Positions 20,056-30,107 of a stretch of DNA of 64,000 nt are shown piece by piece. The notes beneath the pieces are model-generated. The model saw only the letters and a program-made list of their open reading frames with translations. It was not told the DNA's origin and searched no databases. This DNA is from Saccharum officinarum (Eukaryota; Streptophyta; Magnoliopsida; Poales; Poaceae): positions 14,361,511 to 14,425,510 of the forward strand of contig CM036159.1 in the NCBI GenBank assembly GCA_020631735.1, written 5' to 3'. Each line of letters opens with the position of its first letter. The first letter of the stretch is position 1. Made by a program: the position numbers and the translations under genes.

Positions 20056-20410
20056 GTCTGGAGCCCCCAAACCGCCGCCGCAGCAGCCGTGAGACAGCAG
20101 CAGCCTCGTTTTCACTTCGTTTTCCGCTTCCGCACCGCATAAAAGCGCAAGAATCAGGTTCCGCGCGGGCCGTTCGGCTGCCTTTTCCAGTGCCTTTTCC
20201 TCTCTACTGCTACTTTAGTTGTGGGGGTCGGCCCATTAGCGTTTGGTTTGAAGACCTTCCGAGATTTTGGGCCGAGACTGAGAGAATCTAGCCCAGCACT
20301 GCCTGTATACATAAGGCTCGATGATACTTCCGAGTTCCGAGGAAAGCCTTGCAAACTCATTTGCGTTAAAAAAAAACGAGCCTTGCAAACTCACTCGTCA
20401 ATCTGGCCTA
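20056..20410. other. DHS upstream region
   Basis: GC-rich sequence directly 5' of the DHS start codon, likely promoter and 5' UTR on the minus strand. No clear TATA box is seen. Beyond 20160 the sequence becomes ordinary spacer with no recognisable gene. Confidence 0.4.
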
Positions 20411-20676
20411 GCCCTTGTTTAGTTCCTCCAATTCTCTCCCAAATTCCACTATGCAAAAAAAAGATTCTCCGTCACATCAAAATGTCGGCAAATGCATGAA
20501 GTACTAAATGTTGATGAAATCAAAAACTAATTGCACAGTTTTGTTGTACTTTGCGAGACGAACATTTTAAGCCTAGTTAGTCAAAATTTGGATAATTTTT
20601 ACCAAATACAAACGAAATGTTACAGGAATTCTGATACAGTGTTTTTCTTCCCAATTCCGTGAACTAAACGAGGCCC
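20411..20676. mobile_element. MITE of the TCGTCTCG group, copy 1 (inverse orientation)
   Basis: The left end CCCTTGTTTAGTTCC faces the right end GAACTAAACGAGGCC. The core has ATTGCACAGTTTTGTTGTAC then TTGCGAGACGAA, the conserved motifs of this group read on the opposite strand. Non-coding. Confidence 0.7.
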
Positions 20677-20707
20677 CAGCGAGCAGCGCCTGCCGCACGT
20701 CTCTTCC

Positions 20708-20708
20708 A

Positions 20709-20740
<32 letters not shown>
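20708..20740. repeat. Hexamer tandem repeat (AGGTCA), about 5.5 copies
   Basis: Perfect AGGTCA units in direct order. Probably a microsatellite. Confidence 0.9.
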
Positions 20741-21870
20741 CATAGTTTGTTGATACTGATGGCTACACCCTGATGGAATGAAATCCCTATTGGCTATTGC
20801 GTATTGCCGTCGATAGTCTCGGTATCGGTAGTAACCATCTCCGGGTTGCCTTTTTTGATAGAGCAACATTACACTGCTGTTCGCGCGAGTATTGAGTTGC
20901 AGCTATCAATGTCACGAGCTCCCTATCTTGATCCGTCCCTTTCACCACCAACGTAACAGAGTCATCGGGCTTGTTTGATGCTCATGTTTTACCTCAACTC
21001 ACGTGTGTTGAAGTGGATTGGGGTGAAAATTAATTAAATTAAGTTCCACACACGTGGGCTGAGGTAGATATATGGGCATCTAAACAAGGCCATCATCTAT
21101 ACTAGTCTCAGGAATCAGCAAACCCTAGTCAGATCGTCGTGCTTGCCAGCTGCAGCATTGCCTCATGACTTTGCGTCTTTTGCTAGTGGAAACTTTTGTG
21201 CCTAACAAGATCACTAGACTGTATCCCCATTCCCCAGTTGTTGAGCAGGCAATGAGGCAAAGCACTAATTGCCGGTCATGGCCGCCAACTTGATGTGCTT
21301 CTGGTTTCTACAGATCGAGCAACATCTATCACTGTTGTTTGCGTATATATGTACCAGCTGCAGCTATCAAGGTCTGAACACTGGACTCCCAAATAACCAA
21401 GCTTGATCTGTCCCTTTCAGTCTCCAATTAATCGGTGCTTCCTGCCAGCTGCAAGCATGCACACGAGCCTTATATGGACTGGAGCAGTGAAATCGACGTC
21501 TGCATCGCTGATCGATCGGCCGTGAGGTTAGCAAGGCAATGGCTGTTCCTCCAGTCGTCGTCTAGAACACTGCTACCCGGCCACCACCTACGACGGTGCG
21601 CACGCTCGGTTCAGCGAGCAGGATCAAGCAATGGAATGGAGCACTGATTGTGATTGATATATATACCCATGGGCCATGGCACCTTTTTGCTGCAGTGTGC
21701 TAATTGATAAACGAAAAGGACCCCTGATCGATCGATCGATCCAAGAATGATTTTTCTGAACGATGCTCTATGGCTGCCGTTGCTCCAGATCTTAGCAGTG
21801 TGCAGGAGTTTACTACTTCAGGGGGGAATTGAGCTGAAACAGCCTGAAGAATTCCGGAGCAAGGGTTCAG
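20741..21870. other. Spacer without recognisable genes
   Basis: Mixed-composition spacer. A short ORF (21435-21647) shows no family features. A GATC-rich patch lies at about 21727-21742. Confidence 0.4.
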
Positions 21871-22421
21871 AGCAGTAGCAGGGCCGTATTAGAGCATGTG
21901 CAGCGCGTGCGACCGCCGGGGCCCAGCTTAGGAAGGGGCCCAGACCCAGGTATATGTCATATGTATGACCCCTGTATATGTCTCTATTCCAGCCCAACAA
22001 CAGCAACGTGGCCCATTAGGAATATCAGCACTGTCCTGTTGTTACTTTGTCTGAATGGTTCATCGCGTTTCCTTCCTCGAGAAGCTCGGAAGCCGGAACG
22101 GCCGCCAAACTCGGAGACGCGTCGCTGCTCACGGCCGATGCGGATGCGGTGACGCTTCTTGGATCTTCCAAAGTTCCAGACTCCAACCCTCCCGGTCTCT
22201 AGGCTCCAGCGATCAACGAGCGAGGGCTGCCGAACGACTTTGTTGCCGATCGACGATCAGTTTCAAGCGAACACTCTAACAGGTTAGGGTTATTCTTCAG
22301 TTCTTCTTGTTCTTCTCTTCTTAAATCGGATTGATTTTCTTAAATTGGATTGATTGGTTACAGCTATTACCTATTATTTCTCATACATTTCTTCAATATT
22401 TAGGTTTTGCCAAAATTTCCA

Positions 22422-24921
22422 ATGTTACCTAAGAAGCATTTATCTGGTGCTGCAAAAAGGAAAAAAAGAAAAATAGAAGATCAGTTTATTGAATCACAAA
22501 AGGGTGCTATACATAAGTTTTTTTCAAGTCAGAATAGCGTTGTTCCTGATGGAAATCCTAATGAGATAGAGGAGCCTAGTATTGAAGAACATGAGCAGCA
22601 ACAAGTTAACAATGTAAATGCAGAGGATGATGGTACAGAACCTGAAAATATACAGCAGCCTCCATCTCAAACTCAAAGCCCAATTGATATGGTGCCACAG
22701 GCTTCAAGTGATGATGTCTACGATCCTAGAACTTGGGAAAATCTTGATAATAAGAAACGAGATATCTTGATTGAGAAAGGTCCTGTGAGAGAATTGAATC
22801 TTCAGTTCCCTTCAGATGGTAATGATAGACGCTTTTCATATACTTACTATACTAGGAAGTTAAGTGATGGTGAGAAAATTGATAGAAAATGGTTGGTTTA
22901 CTCCAAGCATGTCGACAAAGTTTATTGTTTTTGCTGCAAATTGTTCAAATCAAATCAAAGCAAAAGTGCGCTAGCAGCAGATGGAATGAGGGATTGGAAA
23001 CATCTTAGCTCGAGCCTCAAGAAACATGAGAATAGTGTGGAGCATATGACTAATATGAATACTTGGAATGAACTGAGGTTGAGACTAATCCAAAACAAAA
23101 CAATTGATGATGATTTGCAGCGAGAAATTGGAAAGGAGAAAGAACGCTGGAGGCAAGTTTTAGCAAGAATAGTTGCTGCTGTCAAATTTCTTGCTAAATA
23201 TAATTTGGCTTTTCAAGGGACAAATGAGAAACTGTAACTACCTAACAATGGTAACTTCTTGGGCATAGTTGAAATGATGGGTGAGTTTGACCCTGTTATG
23301 CAAGAACACATTAGGCGTATTCAGAATAGTGAGGTTCATCATCATTATCTTGGTTCCATGGTTCAGAATGAGTTAATTTCCCTTCTTGCCGAATCTGTGA
23401 AAAGTTCTTTATTAAAGATAATTAAGGATGCCAAATATTTTTCTGTGATCTTGGACTGTACCCCAGATGTAAGCCATGAAGAACAAATGACTCTGATTGT
23501 GCGCTGTGTCAATATGTCAAGTAATATTCCAAGAGTAGAGGAATTTTTTTTAGGTTTCTTGAAGGTTGATGATACATCAGGATTGGGGCTTTTTAATGAA
23601 TTGTTGAGTGCACTGGAATCTCTTGATTTGAATGTTGATGATGTGAGAGGGCAAGGCTATGACAATGGTTCTAATATGAAGGGGAAGCATCAGGGGGTTC
23701 AAACACGTTTGCTTGAAATCAACCCCAAAGCATTATATATGTCGTGTGCATGTCATAGCTTGAATCATACACTTTGTGATATGGCGAAGTCTTGCAGCAA
23801 AGCTGTTTCCTTTTTTGGTGTTATTCAACGAATTTATGCATTATTTTCACGTTCTACCAAAAGGTGGAAGATTTTGCTGGACAATGTTGAACACTTGACT
23901 GTCAAATCCTTATCTAATACCCGTTGGGAAAGTCGAGTAAATAGTGTTCAAGCTATCAGATTCTAAACTCCTCAAATAAGGACAGCTTTGAAAGCCGTAG
24001 AGAAGGCTTCTACTGATGACCCAGCAGCAGTAAGTGATGCTCAATCTCTGGTTACTGCACTTGAGAGTTTTGAATTTATACTTGGCATGGTTATCTGGTA
24101 TGATATTTTATTTTCCATAAATATGGTGAGCAAAAAGCTACAGTCTAAGATTGTGTGCATGGATGCTGCTCTCAAACAAATTAAAGGCTGCATATCATTT
24201 TTTGAGAGGTACAGAGATGAGGGCTTCACTGCTAGTTTGAATACTGCAAAACCAATTGCATCTGACTTGGGTATAGAGCCAAAGTTTCCTACTAAACGTC
24301 AAAGTAAAAGAAAGAAATATTTTGATGAAGCAAATGATCAAGATGAACGAACGCAATCACCAGAGGAATCTTTCAGAACTGAGTATTTTCTAGTCTTGAT
24401 AGATCTTGCAATTGCTTCATTGACCACTAGATTTGAGCAGCTAAAGAAATTTGAAGAAGTGTTTGGTTTCTTGTTCAACTCAAAAAATTTGAAGTCATTA
24501 GATGACGATGATCTGCGCAAGTGTTGCAACATTTTTGCAAAAAAAGTTTTCTCATGGTAATTCATCCGATGTTGAGATAAATGATTTTTTCTCGGAACTA
24601 AAGGTGCTGCAAATGACTTTACCGGATACTTTGATGTCAGCAACTCAGATTCTTGAGTTCGTTATGGCTGCAGATTGCTATCCAAATGTTTCAGTTGCCT
24701 ATCGGATCCTTTTGACTATACCTGTGACCGTAGCCTCTGCTGAAAGAAGTTTCTCCAAGTTGAAATTATTGAAAAACTATTTGAGGTCAACTATGTCACA
24801 AGAAAGATTGAATGGCTTAGCTATGTGTTGCATTGAGAAGGATATCTTGGACAATATTAATCTCGACATCGTCCTTAACGATTTCGCATCAAGAAAAGCC
24901 CGAAGGAGTTTCTTTTCATAA
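22422..24921 (+). pseudogene. hAT transposase (TTF zinc finger / DUF4371 / dimerisation domain), broken
   Basis: Domains in order: a charged N terminus; a TTF-type zinc finger with KVYCFCCKLF and a downstream HENSVEH pair (about 22900-23060); the DUF4371 RNase H-like core with [20 protein letters not shown] and [12 protein letters not shown]; and the hAT dimerisation region with ASAERSFSKLKLLKNYLRS (24740-24890). Three lesions are visible: an in-frame TAA at 23235-23237 (just after GTNEKL), an in-frame TAA at 23964-23966 (after VQAIRF), and a frame change near 24535-24560 at a run of A. Otherwise the frame is open for about 830 codons, so the gene decayed rather recently. The first ATG in frame is at 22422; the zinc finger suggests an additional upstream exon is not essential. 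Confidence 0.85.
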
Positions 24922-25027
24922 TGGGAGTTTGATTTATCGGGATTTTGAGGTAATTAAATTAGTGTCATTTTCTTGTTCTTCTAGTCATTGTATCCTAGTA
25001 TTGTCATTGCTCATCGAACTCCTATAT

Positions 25028-25048
25028 GTATATATATATATATACAAT

Positions 25049-25115
<67 letters not shown>
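25028..25115. repeat. TA microsatellite
   Basis: Two TA dinucleotide runs, the second perfect from about 25052 to 25115 (~32 units), near the 3' end of the hAT element. Such runs are prone to length change. Confidence 0.95.
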
Positions 25116-25117
<2 letters not shown>

Positions 25118-25205
25118 GTGTGTGTGTACCCAATTAGCCATACGGGCCCATTTATCAAGTTCGCCCGAGGGCCTTTGGAAACATAGAACCGGCCCTGAGC
25201 AGTAG

Positions 25206-26110
25206 ATCAGATCATTAGAGGATGGATGGATGCCTGGGAGAGTTGGAGTTGATAGAGCGCTGCAGCATCGTACCCCCTGAATTTTATTTTTTCCTACTAG
25301 TAGTAGCCTGTTTCTCAACAGCCGTCTTTGGGACAGTTTAACACGTCGAGTCGTCGACCTTCCATCAACGTCCATGTCGCCGACTCGCCGTAGCACGACG
25401 TGCGTTCGAGAGCGCGGCAAGAAAAGGTTGCGCGCGTGGTGCCCGTACGTACCACTGCCACCGTCCTTTTCTTTGACAGCAAGCAGACCAATGCGCCAAC
25501 CCGCCGCCCACCCAGTTCCAGGGACCGGCAACGCTCCTCTTCGCTTCGTGCCTGCAGGATGCAGATAGACGTATTTTTGTCTCGTAACAGATCAGCGAAC
25601 AATTCTCTGACCCATGGCTTTCAACGAAGCGAATTGCCTCTCGAATCACGCCGTCCTGCTGCTGCTTGAGTCGTACGCGAACGCGGTGCGCCGCCCGAGT
25701 GAGCGAGCGCGCGCCGGCTGTCCCCGTTTCAACCGAGCCCGAGCCGTGAAAAAACAAGCAAGCGCGACAACACTGGAGTGGAGCGCCTGCTCTCGCCAGA
25801 ACGAAGGCTTCCTGTACGAACGCGGTGCCGCACGGGTCGGGTCACGTTCTTCTGCCTCTGCCTGACGACGCGTAGCGCTGTGCATGGGAGTTGCCAAGAC
25901 TGTTTGCTTGCATCGCAAGTGCACTGCAGAGCCGTAATCAACCGACGGTGAGATACGTCCATTGTCCCCGAATCCCGTAATAAATCAGCCAATGTACCTA
26001 TGACTCCCGTAAATCAGCCTGAGGAAGTAGTGCGCGCGGTAACTCGTACAACACATCTGATCTGAGGAATCCCGGCAACTCATAGTACAACACAGCTGAT
26101 AGCCAATTCA
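25206..26110. other. Spacer with overlapping short frames, no supported gene
   Basis: Around 25300-25900 several frames of 60-170 codons overlap on both strands, with no recognisable domain and no consistent splice structure. They may be remnants of an old gene or chance frames in GC-balanced DNA. Confidence 0.4.
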
Positions 26111-26347
26111 GGTGTGTTTAGATGGTTGTAAAGTGTGTGTAAAGTTCATATAGCACTTTTCATTGTTATTTGGTAAAATTTATCCAATCATGGACTAACT
26201 AGGCTTAAAAGATTCGTCTCGACATTTATAGACAAATTGTGCAATTAGTTATTTTTTTACCTACATTTAATGCTCCATACATGTGTCCAAAGATTTTATG
26301 TGATGGGGAATCTTATAAAATTTTTGGAATTTTGAAGGACTGCCTCA
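26111..26347. mobile_element. MITE of the TCGTCTCG group, copy 2 (degraded ends)
   Basis: Starts GGTGTGTTTAGATGG. The core contains AAAAGATTCGTCTCG, TTGTGCAATTAGTTATTTTT and CTACATTTAATGCTCCATAC. The right end is eroded. Confidence 0.65.
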
Positions 26348-26542
26348 ATTGTGATCTTTGATCCGCGGTAACCATCTGAACGACGATCATTGATCGGTGT
26401 CGATGATAGGACATAGCAAAGCTCTTATGGCCGTCAGGCGTCCAGCGTCTACAGTACCGGCGTACCGCTGTCCGCCACTACCGTCCATCACTGCTACGCA
26501 CGCTTACACGAACTTAAACACGTACGGGTGCCGGGTGCGCGC

Positions 26543-26817
26543 CAGAGGCGGAACCAGCGGCCGGACAGCCGGACAAACGTGATCTTATTTTATTTCGACG
26601 AACGTGATTATATTTTTTTAGTGTGATAAAATATATATAATTATATGTTTTAATGACTTTTCAAAAAAATTATATACTATTTTTAACCAAAATCATTATA
26701 TTTTAATAAAATATGTTAAATTAATTTTTTATACTATAAGTATAAATATTTATATAGGTATTTAAATGAATCTGCTGGTGCTTGGGGTGCACGGCCCAGC
26801 CCCCTGTTCCGCCTCCG
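26543..26817. mobile_element. hAT MITE, 275 bp
   Basis: The left end CAGAGGCGGAACCAG and the inverted right end CGGAGGCGGAACAGG are flanked by a perfect 8-bp target duplication GTGCGCGC (26535-26542 and 26818-26825). The interior is very AT-rich and non-coding. Confidence 0.85.
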
Positions 26818-26825
26818 GTGCGCGC

Positions 26826-27501
26826 ACGCATGATGACCTTTTTTTCTGTCACCGTGCTGACTGAAAAGGACGCCTGATCTAACCCTAATCGAGGCAAGCA
26901 GCAGGCTTGTGCGCACCGAGCAGCACTGATGTCGATTGCAGCGGCATTTTTGCGACGGACGGTCCGCCGGCGCCATATCCCACAGCGATAGCCGCTTTTC
27001 TTTTTGAACAAAACATGGGCACACATAATATAAGAAAACACCAAGACAAATTATATAAGCATTCCTGGTCGGAACGGTTCCGGGACATGGACATGATTCC
27101 CTGGGAAACGAACGTAGCCAGAACTATTCCTTGCATGCTATTTCTTTCAATATTTTCTATAGGGCCGGAACTATTACTGGCCGGGAATGGCATAACCGAA
27201 CGCCGTATTAAGGAGAAACTAAGTGGTAAACAATTTTTCAATCAATAGAAAAATAGGTACGTAACAAATTCGAGTTAAATTAAAGATGACTCCAACCTAG
27301 TAGATAGTCAAATAGTTTTTTTAGAAACAAATAGTCAAATACATAACCATATCTTTTATCCAACCTGCTGAGATAGCCCGCGCAGCCAGCCGCACTGTAC
27401 CGCCCCGTTTTGAAAGGAACGGCTCACGTCTAGCTGGCGATCATCTCTGTTGGTACACTAGTAGCTACCTGCTGTTGTCCGGGACTGGACAGTACTGCTA
27501 A
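26826..27501. other. Spacer without recognisable genes
   Basis: A plus-strand frame at 26907-27248 (113 codons) and overlapping minus-strand frames show no family features. Confidence 0.4.
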
Positions 27502-27730
27502 GGGTGTGTTTAGTTCCGCGAAAAGGTAGCATGTTTTGGCTTTATTTGGTAAATAGTGTCCAATCGTTGACTAATTAGGTTCAAAACGTTCGTCTCGCAA
27601 AGTACAACCAAGCTGTACAATTAGTTTTTGATTTCATCTACATTTAGTACTTAATGCATGTATCGCAAGTTTGATGTGACGGGAAATCTTTTGTTTGCAC
27701 AGTGCTTTTTTTTAGGAACTGAACACAGCC
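27502..27730. mobile_element. MITE of the TCGTCTCG group, copy 3
   Basis: The ends GGGTGTGTTTAGTTCC and, inverted, GGCTGTGTTCAGTTCC are flanked by TAA on each side (27499-27501 and 27731-27733). The core has GTTCGTCTCGCAAAGTACAA. The 3-bp TAA duplication places it with PIF/Harbinger-type MITEs. Confidence 0.85.
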
Positions 27731-27733
27731 TAA

Positions 27734-28549
27734 GTGCTAATACTGCTCAGCTCCGTAGATTTCCATCCTCTACGACGCTACGACTACGATCAAGCGTCAC
27801 GGTTCAAGTGCTTAACACCCGAGGGCTCGAGATGCAAAGCGAAGCGTGTCATGTACAGTATTACGTAGGAGTACTTCTACTCGTTTTTTGACTTGTCTGT
27901 AAATGGTACGTACACAGTGTTTGGCTGGACGCCACGAATACACCGTGTGGTTCCAAGATGGCAAGGGTGAATCTGAACTCTGTCAAAGCCGTCAAAGCGT
28001 ACTGCAGCACGGCAGTTTAGAGCAGGTACAATAATAAGAGAGACGAGAGCTTAACTTCTATGCAAACATTATGGTGGGCACGAAAACATATATATTAGTG
28101 GGTTTAAGTAGCAAGTGTTGTGAAGAAAAATAGAAGAGAGAAACTTTTTTAAGATAAATAAGAGACACGTATTGTATAACTTCACGTGCAGGGTTGGATG
28201 AAAACCGAGGCGGTTTCCGGCGCGGCGTATGCGTTCCAGCGCGCGACGAGCTGGCGCCCGCTGCCGCTCGTCTCAACGTCGGACTCCTCTTCTTCAATTC
28301 CTTCCCGGTTTCATGGCACCGGTTCTCCTGAGGACAGACAGAGATCATCCAACGGCCGGGCAGGGACCAGCAACGGAGTATCACCTACTCTCTGTTTCCC
28401 GTGAGCATTTCGCTATGTTTGGACTCCTATAGTTCTATACACTCAAAATAAACTGACTCCTATGGAATTTATGTACTCCAAAGAGTTTCCATTGTTGTTT
28501 GCTTTTTTTTTCTTCAGTGGTTGATATAGGCAAATCCACTCCTGCTTGA
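27734..28549. other. Spacer, no supported gene
   Basis: Contains a GC-rich patch at 28190-28400 with short frames on both strands but no recognisable protein. The stretch at 28020-28150 resembles a worn MITE (AGAGCAGGTACAATAATAAG). Confidence 0.4.
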
Positions 28550-28792
28550 CCTCGTTTAGATGGCTAAAGTTAGAAAATTTTGGCACTGTAGCACTTTCAT
28601 TTATATTTGGTAATTATTGTCTGATCGTGGACTAACTAGGTTCAAAAGATTCGTCTCGTGATTTATAATTAAATTGTACAAGTAGTTATTTTTTTATCTA
28701 TATTTACTGCTCCATACATATATATCTCTAGATTCGATGTGACGAAGAGAGAGTGAAAAAACTAAACAATTTTAAGTCATGTAAACAAGGCC
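28550..28792. mobile_element. MITE of the TCGTCTCG group, copy 4
   Basis: Ends CCTCGTTTAGAT and GTAAACAAGGCC. The core has AAAAGATTCGTCTCGTGATT and CTATATTTACTGCTCC. It lies ~130 bp from copy 5, which is inverted. Confidence 0.7.
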
Positions 28793-28920
28793 TCGGAAAG
28801 GAATATTTGGACCTCTAGGCCGAGCTGTCAAGTCAAGTTGTGCCGTTCACGTCGCGGGGGGCTTGTTCTGTCAACTGTCAGCAGTCCTTACCACCGCCTC
28901 GTTGGCGACCTTGCAAATTG

Positions 28921-29157
28921 AAGGGTCCCAAAAAAAAATTTGTAAAATTTTTCAGATTCTTCGTCACATCGAATCTTTGGACACATATATGAAACATTAA
29001 ATATAGATAAAAAATAAAACTAATTACACAGTTTAAACGAAATGGACGAGACGAATCTTTTAAGGCTAATTAGATCATGATTGGACAATATTTACCAAAT
29101 AACAACGAAAAGCGCTACTGTATCATTTTGCTAAAAATTTTAGATCTAAACCGGCCC
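28921..29157. mobile_element. MITE of the TCGTCTCG group, copy 5 (inverse)
   Basis: The core reads AACTAATTACACAGTTTAAA and GACGAGACGAATCTTTTAAG, the inverse of the group motifs. The ends are poorly kept (AAACCGGCCCC at the right). Confidence 0.65.
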
Positions 29158-29495
29158 CAATTACTCTGCAACTACAGTGTATGCAGAGCTATAGACGAGA
29201 TCCGATCAATCAAGCAGCCCTAATCCAGATCACTTGGAACGACGCGGTGCAGCACCGCGCCAAGCATGACCTCTCGTCGCTGGGCCGTGGCAGTTTCGCA
29301 AATACCCCGTGACGGCATGGGCGCTTTCGCAGCAGGGCTGGCCTGGCCACCACGTGCATGTCGAGCTCATGCAAACTGCACGGTCCCCCACGGGCGGGCG
29401 GGTGAGGCTGAGGGTGGGTAGGAAGGAGATTGCGTCGGCCCGCCCAGGGTCAGCGTCAGCCGTCAGAGATTACGATACGGGGCACACCTCGCCTG

Positions 29496-29736
29496 GGCCA
29501 CGGTTAGCTTGCAAATTTTTAAAAAAAATACTGTAACATTTTCGTTCGTATTTGATAAACTTTGTCTAATCATGGATTAACTAGAGTCAAAAGATTTGTC
29601 TTGACATTTTACAGACAAACTGTGCAATTAGTTATTTTTTTTACATACATTTAATGCTTCATACATGTGCTGACATATACGATGTGACGAGAAATCTTAA
29701 AAAAAATTATATTTTAGAGTGAACTAAACATGGCCC
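29496..29736. mobile_element. MITE of the TCGTCTCG group, copy 6
   Basis: Left GGGCCACGGTTAGCTTGC, right GTGAACTAAACATGGCCC. The core has TTGTGCAATTAGTTATTTTT-like sequence and CATTTAATGCTTCATACATG; the TCGTCTCG box is mutated to TTGTCTTG. Confidence 0.7.
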
Positions 29737-29933
29737 TGTTCTGTTCATCGTCCTTCCGACCCTGCTTCCTCACCGTTTCGTCGGTTCGGTTTCGCCTCCC
29801 CTAAATTCTTCTCCGTCCAGGTCACGTCCTTGACGAGTAGTCCACGTCCATTCAATGTAGCTAACGATCTCTATTGTGGCCTGGCTGTCCAGTCCCCGAT
29901 CGATCGACCTCGCCGTGCACGCCTAGCAGTAGC

Positions 29934-30099
29934 CAGTGGCGGATGTGGGATGCGGGATAAGGGGGGGCTAAAACAACAGAGATGTTGATTTGCACGAAGA
30001 TTTAACGGTGAAATCAAGTTTTTGCTACAGTAATTAGCATTGAAATCAAGAAATTAGGGGGAGCTGGAGCCCCCCAGCCCCCCTTTGGATCCGCCCCTG
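29934..30099. mobile_element. hAT MITE, 166 bp
   Basis: The left end CAGTGGCGGATG and the inverted right end CAGGGGCGGATCC are flanked by a perfect 8-bp target duplication GCAGTAGC (29926-29933 and 30100-30107). Non-coding. Confidence 0.85.
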
Positions 30100-30107
30100 G
30101 CAGTAGC

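Larger units (their letters stand above)
21879..25197 (+). mobile_element. hAT transposon with a nearly full-length transposase, 3319 bp
   Basis: The ends are CAGGGCCGTATTAG and, inverted, CAGGGCCGGTTCTATG. A perfect 8-bp target duplication, AGCAGTAG, lies at 21871-21878 and 25198-25205. The order is a GC-rich 5' leader, an apparent intron ending TTCAATATTTAG near 22403, a transposase relic (22422-24921), and a 3' tail with a long TA microsatellite. The element is complete in outline but its gene is broken. Confidence 0.9.

Noticed and set aside
25022..25531. 169-codon minus-strand frame
   Set aside because: Half of it is the TA microsatellite read as Tyr-Ile; the rest has no recognisable features.
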